The notes under the pieces: model-generated | Told to the model about the DNA's origin: nothing | Seen by the model: the letters and a program-made list of their open reading frames with translations, nothing else | Databases searched by the model: none | Assembly: GCA_007258455.2 (NCBI GenBank) | Contig: VDFB02262723.1 | Coordinates: forward strand, 62,001 to 126,000 | Length of the DNA: 64,000 nt | Reading direction: 5' to 3' | Source: Sequoia sempervirens | Lineage: Eukaryota; Streptophyta; Pinopsida; Cupressales; Cupressaceae | Position numbers and translations under genes: made by a program | Shown: positions 32,835 to 44,428 of the stretch, piece by piece | Position numbering within the stretch: position 1 is the first letter of the stretch | Layout of the letters: each line of letters opens with the position of its first letter

Positions 32835-33800
32835 CTTACTATTTTTAGTAAGTGTGTAATTCCAGGCGTTCCTTTAGCATTCTTGAAGTTTTAGCAGTCA
32901 CATTGCATCCAGAACACATTGGGCTACTCGCTGGCAAAATTTGAGCTAAAACTGCCAACTTGCTATTTTTAGCAGTTCAACTTCCGGAGCAGATTTCAGG
33001 GCTTAGATGCAGATTTTTTAAACGCATGTTTGGAGATTCCTTCTGGGTTTTCAGAGACCTTCGCGATGGTGTAACATGCAAAGTGAGATAACGACTTTCA
33101 GAGTTCAGCCTTCAGAGGCTATTTTTAGGGTTTGCATGTCAGGGTTTCCTTTGCATGTCTACATATTCTTTATGGGTTTTTCGAGAGCTACGTAGTGATG
33201 TGACATGCAAACGGAGATAATCAGTCATTCAGGAACTTACTATTTTTAGCAGATGCATCCTGGCAGCCGCTTCCCAACACTTTAGAATCACGAACTGATC
33301 GCAATGCAACAGAAACGAAGACAAACATAGGTCATTTGATATGCATGCAAGATGAATTAGGGTTTCTAGCTTCGGGACCCAAAAAGAGGGGTAAAAAGTC
33401 AAAATTTTCGAAAACCGGTGTAAACCACCGCGATCAGTATCTTTCAAGCTATCCGCTAGTAAAATTTGAAGACAAACGAAGCACTTACTATTTATAGTAA
33501 GTCATTTCAGAAACTGGCTAAAAATAGAAAGTCAGCAGCAGGCGCCGACGTCAACAGGCAAGTCACGTGGTGAGGAGCACGTCATTTGAATTTCAAATCA
33601 AACGGAGTTGTGGAGGTATCAGAAACAAGCAGTTACTATAAATAGCAAACCACCTTCAGAAATGGGCTATAAATAGCAGGCCAGCTCAAAATAGCAGTGT
33701 CAACAGGTTAACGAAGTCATGAAGATCCAGTGTTCAAAATTTCAAAGCAATCTGAGCCTCTGAGATATGAAAATCAAAGGACTTACTATTTATAGTAAGG
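32835..33800. repeat. ACTTACTAT/ATAGTAAGT inverted-repeat motifs in B
   Basis: Copies near 32838, 33237, 33483 and 33780, plus half copies (ACTATAAATAGCA, CTATTTTTAGCAG). The full form is a 9-bp inverted repeat around a 2-bp AT centre. It is shared with C, L, O, P and M. Confidence 0.75.
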
Positions 33801-33869
33801 CATGGAGAAGCTGGTAGAGGAAGGTAGAAAAATGGCTAAGTCTGAAACTTCATCCTGCACCACCTTCCA

Positions 33870-34600
33870 AGTGCGCCCATCTTCAGCTGGAGTCAGGAAA
33901 ATTCCTAAGTGTTGATTTCATCCTCCTGCCTTGTCTAAATACGCCCTCAAGGATGAAGAGACATAAAAATTTCTAAGTGTTGAGTTTATCCCTCACACAT
34001 AGCCAAATGTGCCCACTTTAAGAGTTTGATAAAAAAAATCCTAAGGCATGCTTCATTCCTCCCTACCTTCCATATGCGCCCATCTTCTAACTTGGATGAA
34101 ATGCGCCCATCATAAAGAGTCAACAAGGCTTTATCCTGCACACATGTTAGAATGCGCCCAAGGTTAGAAAGTCAAAATGTCAACAAACTTTCATCCTTCA
34201 TCAAGTGCCAAATGCGCCCAGGCAAAGGCATGTAAAGACAAAAATGAAGAAGCTCAAGGGTCACAAGTCAAAGCAAGGACGTTGAAAAGCTTTATTCCTC
34301 TCCTCTTGTCATATGCGCCCATCCTTTACATCTTGCTATATGCGCCCATGTTTGAGAAGCTAAGAAGTCAACAAGTCAAAAGGGAAGGCGTTAGAAATGT
34401 TATCCTTTTCTCATGTTAGAATGCGCCCAAAGGGGAGAGAAAATATTGCTAGGCATGGATAATATTCCCCTTAAAGTGTGGTATGCGCAAGGTAAGAGGT
34501 GAGTGTAGAGTGAAACGTGGTAAAGTTAATGAGTGGAAATGACTGTGACGTTGAAGTGTGAAGTATTCTCTTCTAAGTATGGGATGCGCCTAGACTTGAG
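33870..34600 (+). repeat. GCGCCC/GGGCGC units of about 70 bp in B
   Basis: ATGCGCCCATC-like motifs recur about every 50-80 bp (33873, 34074, 34102, 34151, 34211, 34313, 34341, 34421 and others), interleaved with CTAAGTGTTG and CAAGTCAAAG phrases. Confidence 0.65.
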
Positions 34601-37600
34601 AGATGATATTGCTAAGTGATGAATAATAATGTTAGGCGTGGATTCAAAGTATATCCTTCATGATAAGCAAAATGCACCCAAGGTGGTGAATGAAATAAAG
34701 AGTATGCTAGGCGTTGGAATTTGAATATTCTCCATGATACGTATTGAAATAAAAAATTTCCCACCACTGACAGATGAATGAAATTGAATAAAATTTCTTG
34801 AGGCAAAATTTTCAAAAATGCTAAATGATTTAAAAATTTTCTAAGGCACAAAAATATTTTCTTCCTTAAGAAAATACGCCTAGACTTGAAGGAGACAAAA
34901 TTTCCTGAGAGATGAGTAAAAATTTGCCAGAGATGAAATCAGAGAGTGCTGGCATTGCAGGATGGATTTAAAAAATTTCCAAGTCAGAGCAACAAGATGT
35001 TCACGAAGACGAAGAAACGGGTTAAATTTCATAAGGAGATATTTTTTCTAAGGTTCAAAATTCAAAAAAATTAAATGAACCCGTTCGTTGTATACCCATG
35101 GATTCGACGAGTTTTGGAGAAAATTTTCTTCTGGGGACTGATGATCTTTGATGAGAAATGGATTTCCAACTCTTTTGCACTTCGCCAACGCTTTTTTTGG
35201 ATGAAGAATTTAATCGGTGCTCAAGTTATGAATTTTCTTAAGGGAAATTTTAAAATTTTCTAAGGCAAATTTGAATAAATGTGTTTTCAAAAGAAAAACG
35301 CTTCGACGATGAATTTGAAATTGATTGCCTAGATTATTTTAATTGAATTCTTCATAGGATGAATTTTCCAAAGCTGAGGAGAAATAAAATTTAAAATTTA
35401 AATGACAGAGCTCCGGCTGGTGATTAAATTGGTTAAAAGATGAATTTAAATTAAATATTTTCAAAAATGAATTAAAGCATGCTAGTCAAAGTTGAAATTC
35501 TAGAAGGCCAAGATTCCTGACATCGAAAGACAAGTGTCAAAAATGCCAGAGGAGGGAAATTCGAATGGAGTAGTGGAGATTTAATGTACTGGCTAAACTT
35601 AGCCTCCTTCTAGAATTCGAATTCCCTATATGAGCTGAGAATTCATTCACTTCTCTTCACCAATTGAAGAAAATCGAATTTGCTCTGAGTCCAGTGTTGC
35701 AGTGAGTTGCTGAGGCTGAAGTTCGAAACTGTAAGGACCGCGAAACTCATTTACTAATTATGATCCTCCATTCCAAAATAGTTTAATAGAACCAGTTAAG
35801 TATATACTAATGAAAATTAAGAGGAATAATTCACATCATTTATAAGAATGGGATAACATGCACATCAAGGGGATCAAGGTGTATCAAATAAGATAAACGA
35901 TTTGTCAATATAATTAAGCATCAGCTTTACTCAAAGTAAATAACTTATAGGTACAGAATAACTGACCAATCTAATGGTGCAAACATAAGTAAGTCTTGCT
36001 CATTCTTGTGTCCACCACCTAGACCTGCAAGAAAATGTTAGTGAATAGGGGTTTGCCTCGGTCAAACCCCGTTTGGTATTTAAACCTTGAAATGAAAAAT
36101 AAATGAATGAAGAATGACCATATCATGATGTCACAACTTACCAGAACTCAAGCGTTAAACTCTTGCTTGATTGTGATAGATCTTGACTTGAATTCTTCTT
36201 GACTTATGAAATTTTTACCACAAATATTAGCTCAAATACAAACACGATACATGAATGACGGTTATGCATTGTGGGATAATATTATACAATGACGGTAAGA
36301 ATCTCTACTCATAAAATAATACTATATAGAAGGTAACAATACTCAATGTATTCACCTAATCATCGTATCCTTCTTACCTATTCAACTTACCATCTTTTCC
36401 AACATATTTCATATATTCAACATACCATTCGCTTCCTCTTATTCAAGATATTCCATCTAACTACATTTACAACATATTGACCTACTCATTTTCTTCTAAC
36501 ACGTTCCACAAAGTCCAACCAATTCATTCCATTAAACTTAATCACTTAATTCAGCATACTCATTATTTCATCAAGAATTTATATACTATCCTTACCTAGT
36601 CCAAACTATCTAGTGGTTAACCAAAACCATATTTTAGATTCATGTTTCAATATCGAGTAACATTCGCCTATTTGAATATCATTTAGGCATCGGCTTAGGC
36701 AAGGCAGTATCAATCAAAGATCAACTAGTCACCTAGTTGCTGAGTACTCACAAACACTAAAAAAAAATGCTAAATGCCTACAACTAAAGCTTGGCTCAGT
36801 TTTTGGTTCCTCATTAATTTCTCTAGGATCTATTTGTTGTATAGTCCACAAATGTGGCTTCGAATCAGTCCCTTTGATGAGGCATTGTTCTATCTCAATT
36901 ATATTGCACTTCTCTTTCATTTGTATTGATTCCTCAATTGCAGGCATATCACTCTCTTTCTTTAGGCTCCTGCTAGGCCAAGTAGCTATAAGACAACCAC
37001 TTGAATGAAAAGTGAAACATGAACACGATTATCATTTCCTCCAATTCAGCTTTCATCTACACTATGCCTTGATGCAGCATCAACTTCACATCCAACAGTG
37101 GGAAGTAACTTTATTGACGTATTACTAGAGCTATTGTATTTTCTTCTGCATGGGTAGAACCTTGTGTTTCTTGAACTTCCCACTCTCTAAAAGCTTCGAG
37201 AACTTAAACTCAAACTTTTCACTTTCTTAAATGTATGTTTCTTTTAGTCATCATTACATATATCCTATGGCATCAAAGAAGGCGTGATGCAATTTGCAGA
37301 CATAATGAAGAAGATAAGAATTCACTGTAACTGGTTGCGAACAATTGTGGTCTGATTGGTAACCATCCGAGACTTTAAATAAGATTCTCATAAGTTAGCA
37401 AAGGAAAAGTGACTTATATAGGGTCCTCCCTGTTCAACATGATTGTTTCTAACACTATTTTTGGAGTAGAGGAATTATTAATATTATTTATCTGCAATAA
37501 ATCGGTACGTACTGCTATGTTTTATTTCTATAATGTAATTAGTAGTGTATTAATTTATCAATAAACGTTTGGTGTCATTACATTTGCAGAGTCAATCAAA

Positions 37601-40600
37601 TTTAAGAAGAATTAATAACTGAATAAAATCAAACGATCCTCTTGATTGGTGGAACAACAAGAATGAGGGTTTAGGGGGGCAGCCAACTCCAGGAATTCAT
37701 CAATCCAATTTCAGGCCAAAGTAAAAGCTAAATAAAATAATGTAAGCCAAAGTTGAAGTCATGAACAAGAAATCTATATCTATACTGTTGTACCCAAAAC
37801 CAAAATTTTTGCTTCACTAAGGCATTTTGCTTAATTGAGTCTTAATCTTGTTAAAAGTGATGTCAGAAGGTCATTTTTGGGCTTTTTAAATATGGAGTTG
37901 GTGTCAGTGTCATGTCAGTCTGTTATTGAAGAAATTTAAGAAAAGTGAAAATTTGAAGTAAAATCATCAAAATTTTATCTCTGAAGAGGGGAGCACATTT
38001 TCAAAAGGGCGCCCTATCTTTTAGGGGCTCAAATCCTGTTTTTAGGGCTTGTCACCTCCAGTAGACATTTGTCCGGCATCACGTCAGCTTCGCAGTGGGC
38101 TATCAAGTTTGTCAAACGGACCTGTTTCGAGCAAGTTGTGGAAGATATAGCGCAAAATGAGGCGAAAGCGAGAATTGGCTAACACTGGAGAAAAGCGCAG
38201 CTTTTGAGAAAGGCACCCATCTTTTTAAGGTGCCAAATGGAGGTTTTTGGTTAAACGCCACCCAAGATGTTTGTCTCACGTTTGTTCAAGCTTTGCGACG
38301 CATCCGTCGGTGGGTGAATCTGAGTTGCTGAAGTGCCTGAAACGGAGGTCAAACATGGGGTCAAATCTTAGTCAGAATATCAAAAGAAAAAGCAAAAGAG
38401 CACTTTTTCAGAAAGGCGCCTGAGCTTTTCAAGCCTTTAATGCCTTCTTTCTAATGATCTCAGATATTCAATGTGTCTGTATTATGTTCAGCTTTCCGTT
38501 GCCTGTCTCCGTCAAATCAGAAGATGTCCCAGCAACTTGCAGTCGAAATTTTAGTGTTATTTTGGTCAGTTCCGGAAATGGCCAAGTCTGGTGGAAAAAG
38601 AGCAACTTTTGAAAAAGGCGCCCTTGATTTTCACCCTTCAGATGATGTTTTCTGGAGAAGTGTGCCTTTTGCAGCTGTCTTGCAGAATGAGGTCAGCTCC
38701 GCAGTGAACCTGAGATTCAGTCCTGAAAGTTGGTAAATCAGAAGTTATGAAGGATTTATGTTTCCCTTCGTTCGAGATACAAATGTCAAGATTTGGCTAA
38801 CACTGAGGAAAAGCGCAGCTTTTCAAAAGGGCGCTTGGATTTTTGAGCCTTCAGATGTTAGTTTTATGATATTTTGTCTCAAGGTACCTTTTGATCAGTT
38901 TTTATCCTGTTCTGCGATGCACCTGTCAGCCAGTCAATCGGAGAAGTCAGTCAACCAGTGTTAGAGGATGAACAGAGGTCCCGGCAGAGGTTTTAGCTTA
39001 AATTTTCATGAAATTTGGCTAAGTTTGGAATTCGCCTTAAGAGTTCAAAGTTGGTTTTTCGAAAGAGAGTTGAATGGACGCCTTAACTGGAGTTCTGACT
39101 GCAGTTAGACTAAACGTTTTCTGGGTTGTCATCTTCAGTTCATATATTGGCATGTTGAGTGATCTTTCAGTTTGCATGTCAAGTTAACTAGTTTGCATGT
39201 TCAGTTAACTACCTTGCATGTTGAGTTAACTTGATTGCATGTTCACTTAACTGAAGATTATTATTGAATGTCAACTAGAGTCCACATGCATGGCGAATTT
39301 GGTTGCAATTGTGAAGCAATTGTGAAGTATGGCGCATGAAGTTGTTAACTTCAGTTATCAAAAGGGTCGCCATATTTAGATATTTTTATGATGAAGCATA
39401 GTTTTGTGAAGCTACGCCCTTTTCAAGGAATGACAACTTAAGTTCTAAAAGGGTTGTTATTTTTGGAATTGAATTGAAGCATAAGTGTGAAGTTGGCGCA
39501 CTTCTTGAAGGCCAACTGAAGATTGAAAAGGGTCACTATTTTTAGAATGTTTATTGCATGAATATGGCGAATTTCTCATCTCAATCAAGATTGTTAACTT
39601 TAGTTATCAAAAGGGGCGCCTTAGTTCTAATTTGTGAATCTAAAGCAAATGTGAAGGATGGCGAACCTAATAGGAAGTGCTAACTGAAGTCAAAGTCGCA
39701 TGAAGTGGTTAACTGAAGACTGAAAAGGGAAACCCTAATGCATGGCGATTTATTTAGCATATTCGAGTTTCAGTTAACTGGAATGAGGTCCAATCAGAAG
39801 CCAAGCGCACTTTTCATGGATTCCTTGCCTTGTGCGAATTTCAAAGATGAAAATCTATATATTTCAGTAATGGCGTCCATTATTTCATCATCTTTAGCTT
39901 CAAAGTTCATATTCTTCTTGAGCGACCAGCAAGCTAAAGGTGCTACAGGTGTCCGAATTCAGCGTTCTTCATAGCAACGAGTTCAGATTGTTCAGAGGAA
40001 GGCGATTCTAGACTTTATTTTCACTTTGCATGCAGGTTTTATCAAGTTCAGGAAGAAGTTGGGATTTTTCAAAGCAGACAAGCAAAACTTTCTATCTTGT
40101 CTTATTTCTTCTATTTCTCACCTTAGGTACTTTCTTAGCATGTCAAAGAAATTCAACACATTCAAAATCTGATCATCAGGTTCGCATATTTCAGCATTTG
40201 CAGCAAAACTCACGTCTTAGATTTTTTCGAGAAAATTGCCCACCTTCATTCGAAGCTCGTGCATTTTTCCAAGAATTTCTTTGCATGTGGGATAAAATCA
40301 CATCTTTTTGAAAATCGCATCATCTGGGTTTGTTCAGAATTCCATTGTGCACAAAACCCATGTTCCAGATTTTCTCGAGAAAAATTGCCCCGGGAACCTC
40401 TAAAACCCCTGCTTTTCTCGACTAAAAAGTCTCTGCATGCCTAGCTAAAACTCACTTTTTCAAATTTTTATTGATTGGGTTTGCTTAGAATTTGATTCTG
40501 CGCAAAACCCACGTTTCAGAAAATTTTCGAAAAACTTTCCTGCAGTGGGCTATTTTTAGTCTCACCAGGGGCCATTTTAGCTTTCAGAGAAAATTGTCAA

Positions 40601-40644
40601 AACATAGCCGTGTTCACAGTCAACGGGCAAGTTTTGAAGGCGTT

Positions 40645-41009
40645 CAACTAGACCGAATTCAAGACCAAATCGGTCTTAATTTAGGTTTTCATCAGAGCAG
40701 CTGACAATGAAGCGTTAGGTTGCAAAAGGAAATCGAGATCACTTCATTTACGGAGCCGCCAAAGTCACTCAGATCTTGTGCCATTATCTTCGTGAAAATG
40801 GTACCTACGCTGATCTCGAGGTTGTACAAACTGAGTTTCAGAAGCATGTTTGTGATATCTTGATGGAGGTTCTGATCACATTTTCAGTAATTTCAGCTAG
40901 TTTCAAGAAAGCGGCTGAAAATGTCAGAGAATGCATGCAGGAGAGTGACAGAGAATTGAAGAGACAGATTATTGTTTTGGACAGCGTCAAAGTGCCGAAG
41001 ACAGAGTAA
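40645..41009 (+). pseudogene. Deleted ORF remnants in J
   Basis: At about 40645 GAATTCAAGACCAAATC matches the start of the H ORF. A 77-codon frame (40776-41009) with a helical, charged composition ends in LDSVKVP, similar to LDSINAP near the end of the H ORF. I take these as the two ends of the same ORF with the middle lost. No protein function is assigned. Confidence 0.45.
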
Positions 41010-41410
41010 TTGATGAGTTCTTGGTCGAAGTGTTAGACCGAGATGACATGGAGTGATCTGCCAGTTGGAACCTGCAGTTAATTTCGAGGGTTGAGTCATG
41101 AGCAGCGTTAACTCGACTTTCAGTCTTGAGTTTACTTGCTGACTTAACACATGCTTATCTCATCCTTGGAATTATCATCACAGGAGTTAGGGTTAGGGTT
41201 TCCAGTTAAGGTAGCGTCCAGCTTAACTTTGCTTTAAATAAGGACGTGCATGCTTGCACATTGTCCATTCAGTTAAATGTATCGGTTAACCGATGGTAGC
41301 TTTCCAGTTAACTGTATAGTTTACTTCATTAGGGTTTGGCAGCAAATCTTGCATGTATTGCAAGATCAGATGACTCAAGGTGATTTTAGGGTTACCTACA
41401 CCTTGATGTA

Positions 41411-41418
41411 TATAAATA
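41411..41418 (+). promoter_or_regulatory. TATA box of J
   Basis: TATAAATA followed by AGAGCTTTTGCTCATTT, the same TATA plus GAGC/GCTC arrangement as H and I, about 870 bp before the 3' end. Confidence 0.7.
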
Positions 41419-41530
41419 AGAGCTTTTGCTCATTTGTAATTAACTTTTGCTTGAGAGAGAAATATATGCTGCGCCTACCTTGCCCTCAATATTGCTCTTT
41501 TGGTATTTGTTCATGTGTCTTCACTATTAC

Positions 41531-41895
41531 GATTAATTGTTATGCCACATAGGGTTTCATGCAATTGTAATGGTGAATTCTTTCTGTTTTGTGCATCTTT
41601 ACCATTATGATCAATTGTTATGCCACATAGGGTTTCAAGAGGTTGTGATGATAAATCTGTTTTATGTATCTTTACCATTGTGATCAATTGTTATGCCACA
41701 TAGGGTTTCAAGAGATTGTGATGATAAATCTGTTTTGTGAATCTTTTATCATTATGATCAAGTGTTATGCCACATAGGGTTTCGTGAGATTGTGATGATA
41801 AATCTGTTTTGTAAGTCTTTACCATTTTGATCAAGTGTTATGCCACATAGGGTTTCATAAGATTGTCATGGTAAATTCTTAAATTTGTTTTGTGC
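41531..41895 (+). repeat. Five tandem units of about 73-78 bp in J
   Basis: Units begin GATCAATTGTTATGCC or GATCAAGTGTTATGCC at 41531, 41609, 41682, 41756 and 41829 and contain CACATAGGGTTTC. They lie downstream of the TATA box, in the presumed transcribed R/U5 part. Confidence 0.9.
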
Positions 41896-44056
41896 CCAAT
41901 AAACTTGTCTAGATTGAGCTGATAGATGCGCCACCTTGCCTTCAAGTAGAGAATCTAAACTCGTTTATCGTCCGATAGTCAAACCCTGCTCCATTTCCTC
42001 ATGCTCTGTTTTTTGAGGAAATTGGATAGATTTAAAGTAGATAGCTTAGTTGTAGTTAATGATCTACGAAACCAGAAAATCCTTAGCTGCAACGTTCTTG
42101 GTTTTCTTAACCTTGTGCCTCTTCCAGCTGAGAACAAAAGGATAGGACTTAGATTACTTTTCTTTTCCATGCATTCCAGCACGACGAGGGAGCTTCCCCT
42201 CCTAATTTGAAGAGCACTCATTGCGTAGTGTACATAGCTGTCCGTACAAACCTGCACTCCAGAGGTGTTAGATTTTACGCCAACATATACATACAACAAA
42301 CTTGTAGAAACAATTCACGATGGAAGAATGCGTAGAGGTTGTTAAGCAACTTCCCATTCCTAAGAAGCAAATGCTAAGCTTTTCGAACAATTCAAGTCAG
42401 AAGTTCCATTGGAAGATTCAACTGCACCATCAAAGAAGTCAGAGCCACTCTTTAGCGAGGGAGGTCTTCATTCTAAGATGGAGTACAAGGACTTCTTCGC
42501 AAGAGAAGAAAGATAAGCTTATATGAGGAATATTTGAGGTATTAAAGAATCGCTAAACAAGGATACTGAGCCAAAGACAACAAGACAAGGGATTAGATTG
42601 GAGAGAAGGGAGTTTGAGGATAATACCAACAGTGTTCCACTGAATAGGTCACCGAGACCTCAAAAAGGTTTGATGATTAAAACGTGTCCAATAATGTTGA
42701 GAGAGAGAAGAGAATGTCCAGATTATAACTTTTAGGAGAAGGTTCCACTCTCTATAATCGCATGAAGGACAACTAGCAACAATGACATGATAAAAGAGAC
42801 TGCCAGCAATTCTGACAGGTAGATGAGACTGCCAGCAATTCTATAGCCGATGGATTAAATTTAAGATACGAATTACCTTGACTTTTGCAGGCAAAACTGC
42901 TCAAATTATGGCAGAGAGAGTAAATCCACGACATAAGTCCCTATCAAAATTACTATTCTTGAAACATTCTTAAGACAACTCCCGTCAATTTACATAGATC
43001 GTTCACAGGGATTTGCAGGAATTATTATTCGTCGTTCCAAGGCAGAAAAGAACTCCAGATGTTTACTCTTGTCTAGAAATCAAATGTCTAACTATGACAT
43101 GATTCCCATGTCCATTTCCCACATCAGTAAGGAATATTTAGAAATAAAAGGCTTTAATCCCATTTCAACGGAGGGCATTTGGATTGTAAGAGTCATACAA
43201 CAACAAGAGTCACCGAAATTAGGCAAATATTGCAGACACAATGACATGTCTTTTGAGGTGAAAATGAATAAATAAAACCATTTAGAAATCTTGTGCGCAA
43301 AGACAATGACAGAGAGTCTGATTTTAAAACAATAACAAAATGTAACAAAGAAAGATAAGATTTCATTACCATCCAGTCACATAAGCAAATAAAAGACAGA
43401 ATTTGAAAATAATGTATTAAACAGTACCTCACAACTCGCTCCTTTTTGAATCCCTCTCACGAATAGCCTGTGCAACTTATATTGATCATGCAATTTTGTT
43501 CTTCTTTCTGTCCATGCCTCCCCTTTCTCTCATTCTCGGATTTCTTAAAATCATCACAAGCAATTTCCTTTTTCCCAAGTTCTTGATTTTCCGTTATCTT
43601 TTGCAGAGAAAAATAATGAAGGATTGTGAAATCAATTGTGTAAGCTATTGTGTTGTCGTTATTGTTTTTCCCTTCCTTTTTAAAAGATTTTCCCCCCAAA
43701 TTTTTCCAGTAACTGAATCTTGAAAGTAATAAAAGTAACGAGATCTCGAAAATAAAATAAAAAAGACTTCTTTTTCATACTTAATATTTATCCTTGGTAA
43801 ATAATAAAGAAATTCCTTTTAATTGTAATTTAAATATTCATTCCAGATAATTATTAAAGAATATCATTCAATTGTAAAATAATAAAAATAATAATTATTC
43901 TAAATAACAAAACATTATCGTTTATTTGCAAAAATAAAATCTATAATTATATTATAATAAATTCCTTTTATTTCATTACACTTTTATTTAGCCACAAATT
44001 ATTTTAATTAAATATTGTAAAATACGAACAGTAAAATTAGGGGTCGTGACAGAAAC

Positions 44057-44428
44057 TTGTTGAAGAGGAAGTTGCAGAAGTACGATTTAAAGAAGATTGT
44101 TGAAGCTTGTAAAGATCACATTGCTGAAGCTGAATGTTATTGAGGAGGTGCGCACTTGCTGAGTTGTTGAGAGTGTGAAGTGCGAATTTACAAGAGTTCA
44201 TGTTGCTGCAGCCAGCTAAGAAATTTGATAAGTTTCATTGAAGTTGCTGAAAATATCAAGGTTGCTGAGACTTCCCAAGTGATTGATAATTCAAATCTGT
44301 CGAAGGAGAAGTGAGGTTTGCGAATGAGAAATAATATTGCAACTTCTTGAAGTCGACTGGCAGCCCTGCAAAACATTTTATTTATTTTTCTAAGTTAATT
44401 TGCTAATGGCTGTTTATTGTTTTGTAGG
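44057..44428 (+). other. Leader of the B ORF
   Basis: Non-coding, with many TTGCTGAAG/GTTGAAG phrases. It ends TTGTTTTGTAG immediately before G-ATG, a good 3' splice-site look-alike. The corresponding sites in C (CCTGCAG) and D (TTTTTGCAG) also abut the start codon. Confidence 0.5.

Larger units (their letters stand above)
37786..42285 (+). mobile_element. Element J: family 2 LTR-like unit, 4,500 bp, TSD tatac
   Basis: It starts TGTTGTACCC at 37786 and ends ACGCCAACA at 42285. The duplication tatac is at 37781-37785 and 42286-42290. It holds GGGCGCC units (about 37990-39080), a stretch with repeated CAGTTAAC and TTGCATGTTCAGTT phrases (39130-39780), ORF remnants (about 40645-41009), a TATA box (41411), a 73-bp tandem repeat and the conserved family 2 end. 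Confidence 0.88.
35730..44051 (-). mobile_element. Solo LTR Q (about 3.8 kb) with nested J, TSD gaaac
   Basis: The ends on the minus strand are TGTCACGACCCC (44051) and GGTCCTTACA (35730). The duplication gaaac is at 35725-35729 and 44052-44056. Without J it is 3,817 bp. Orientation is inferred from similarity of both ends to N and from a minus-strand TATATAAG at 37420-37413, about 1.7 kb before the end as in N. It interrupts the leader of B; the matching uninterrupted leader is in C (49990-49450). I see no coding sequence in it. Confidence 0.82.

Noticed and set aside
40030..40704. Short ORFs in the leader of J
   Set aside because: They correspond to non-coding leader sequence shared with H and G (13400-14040 and 8440-9060).
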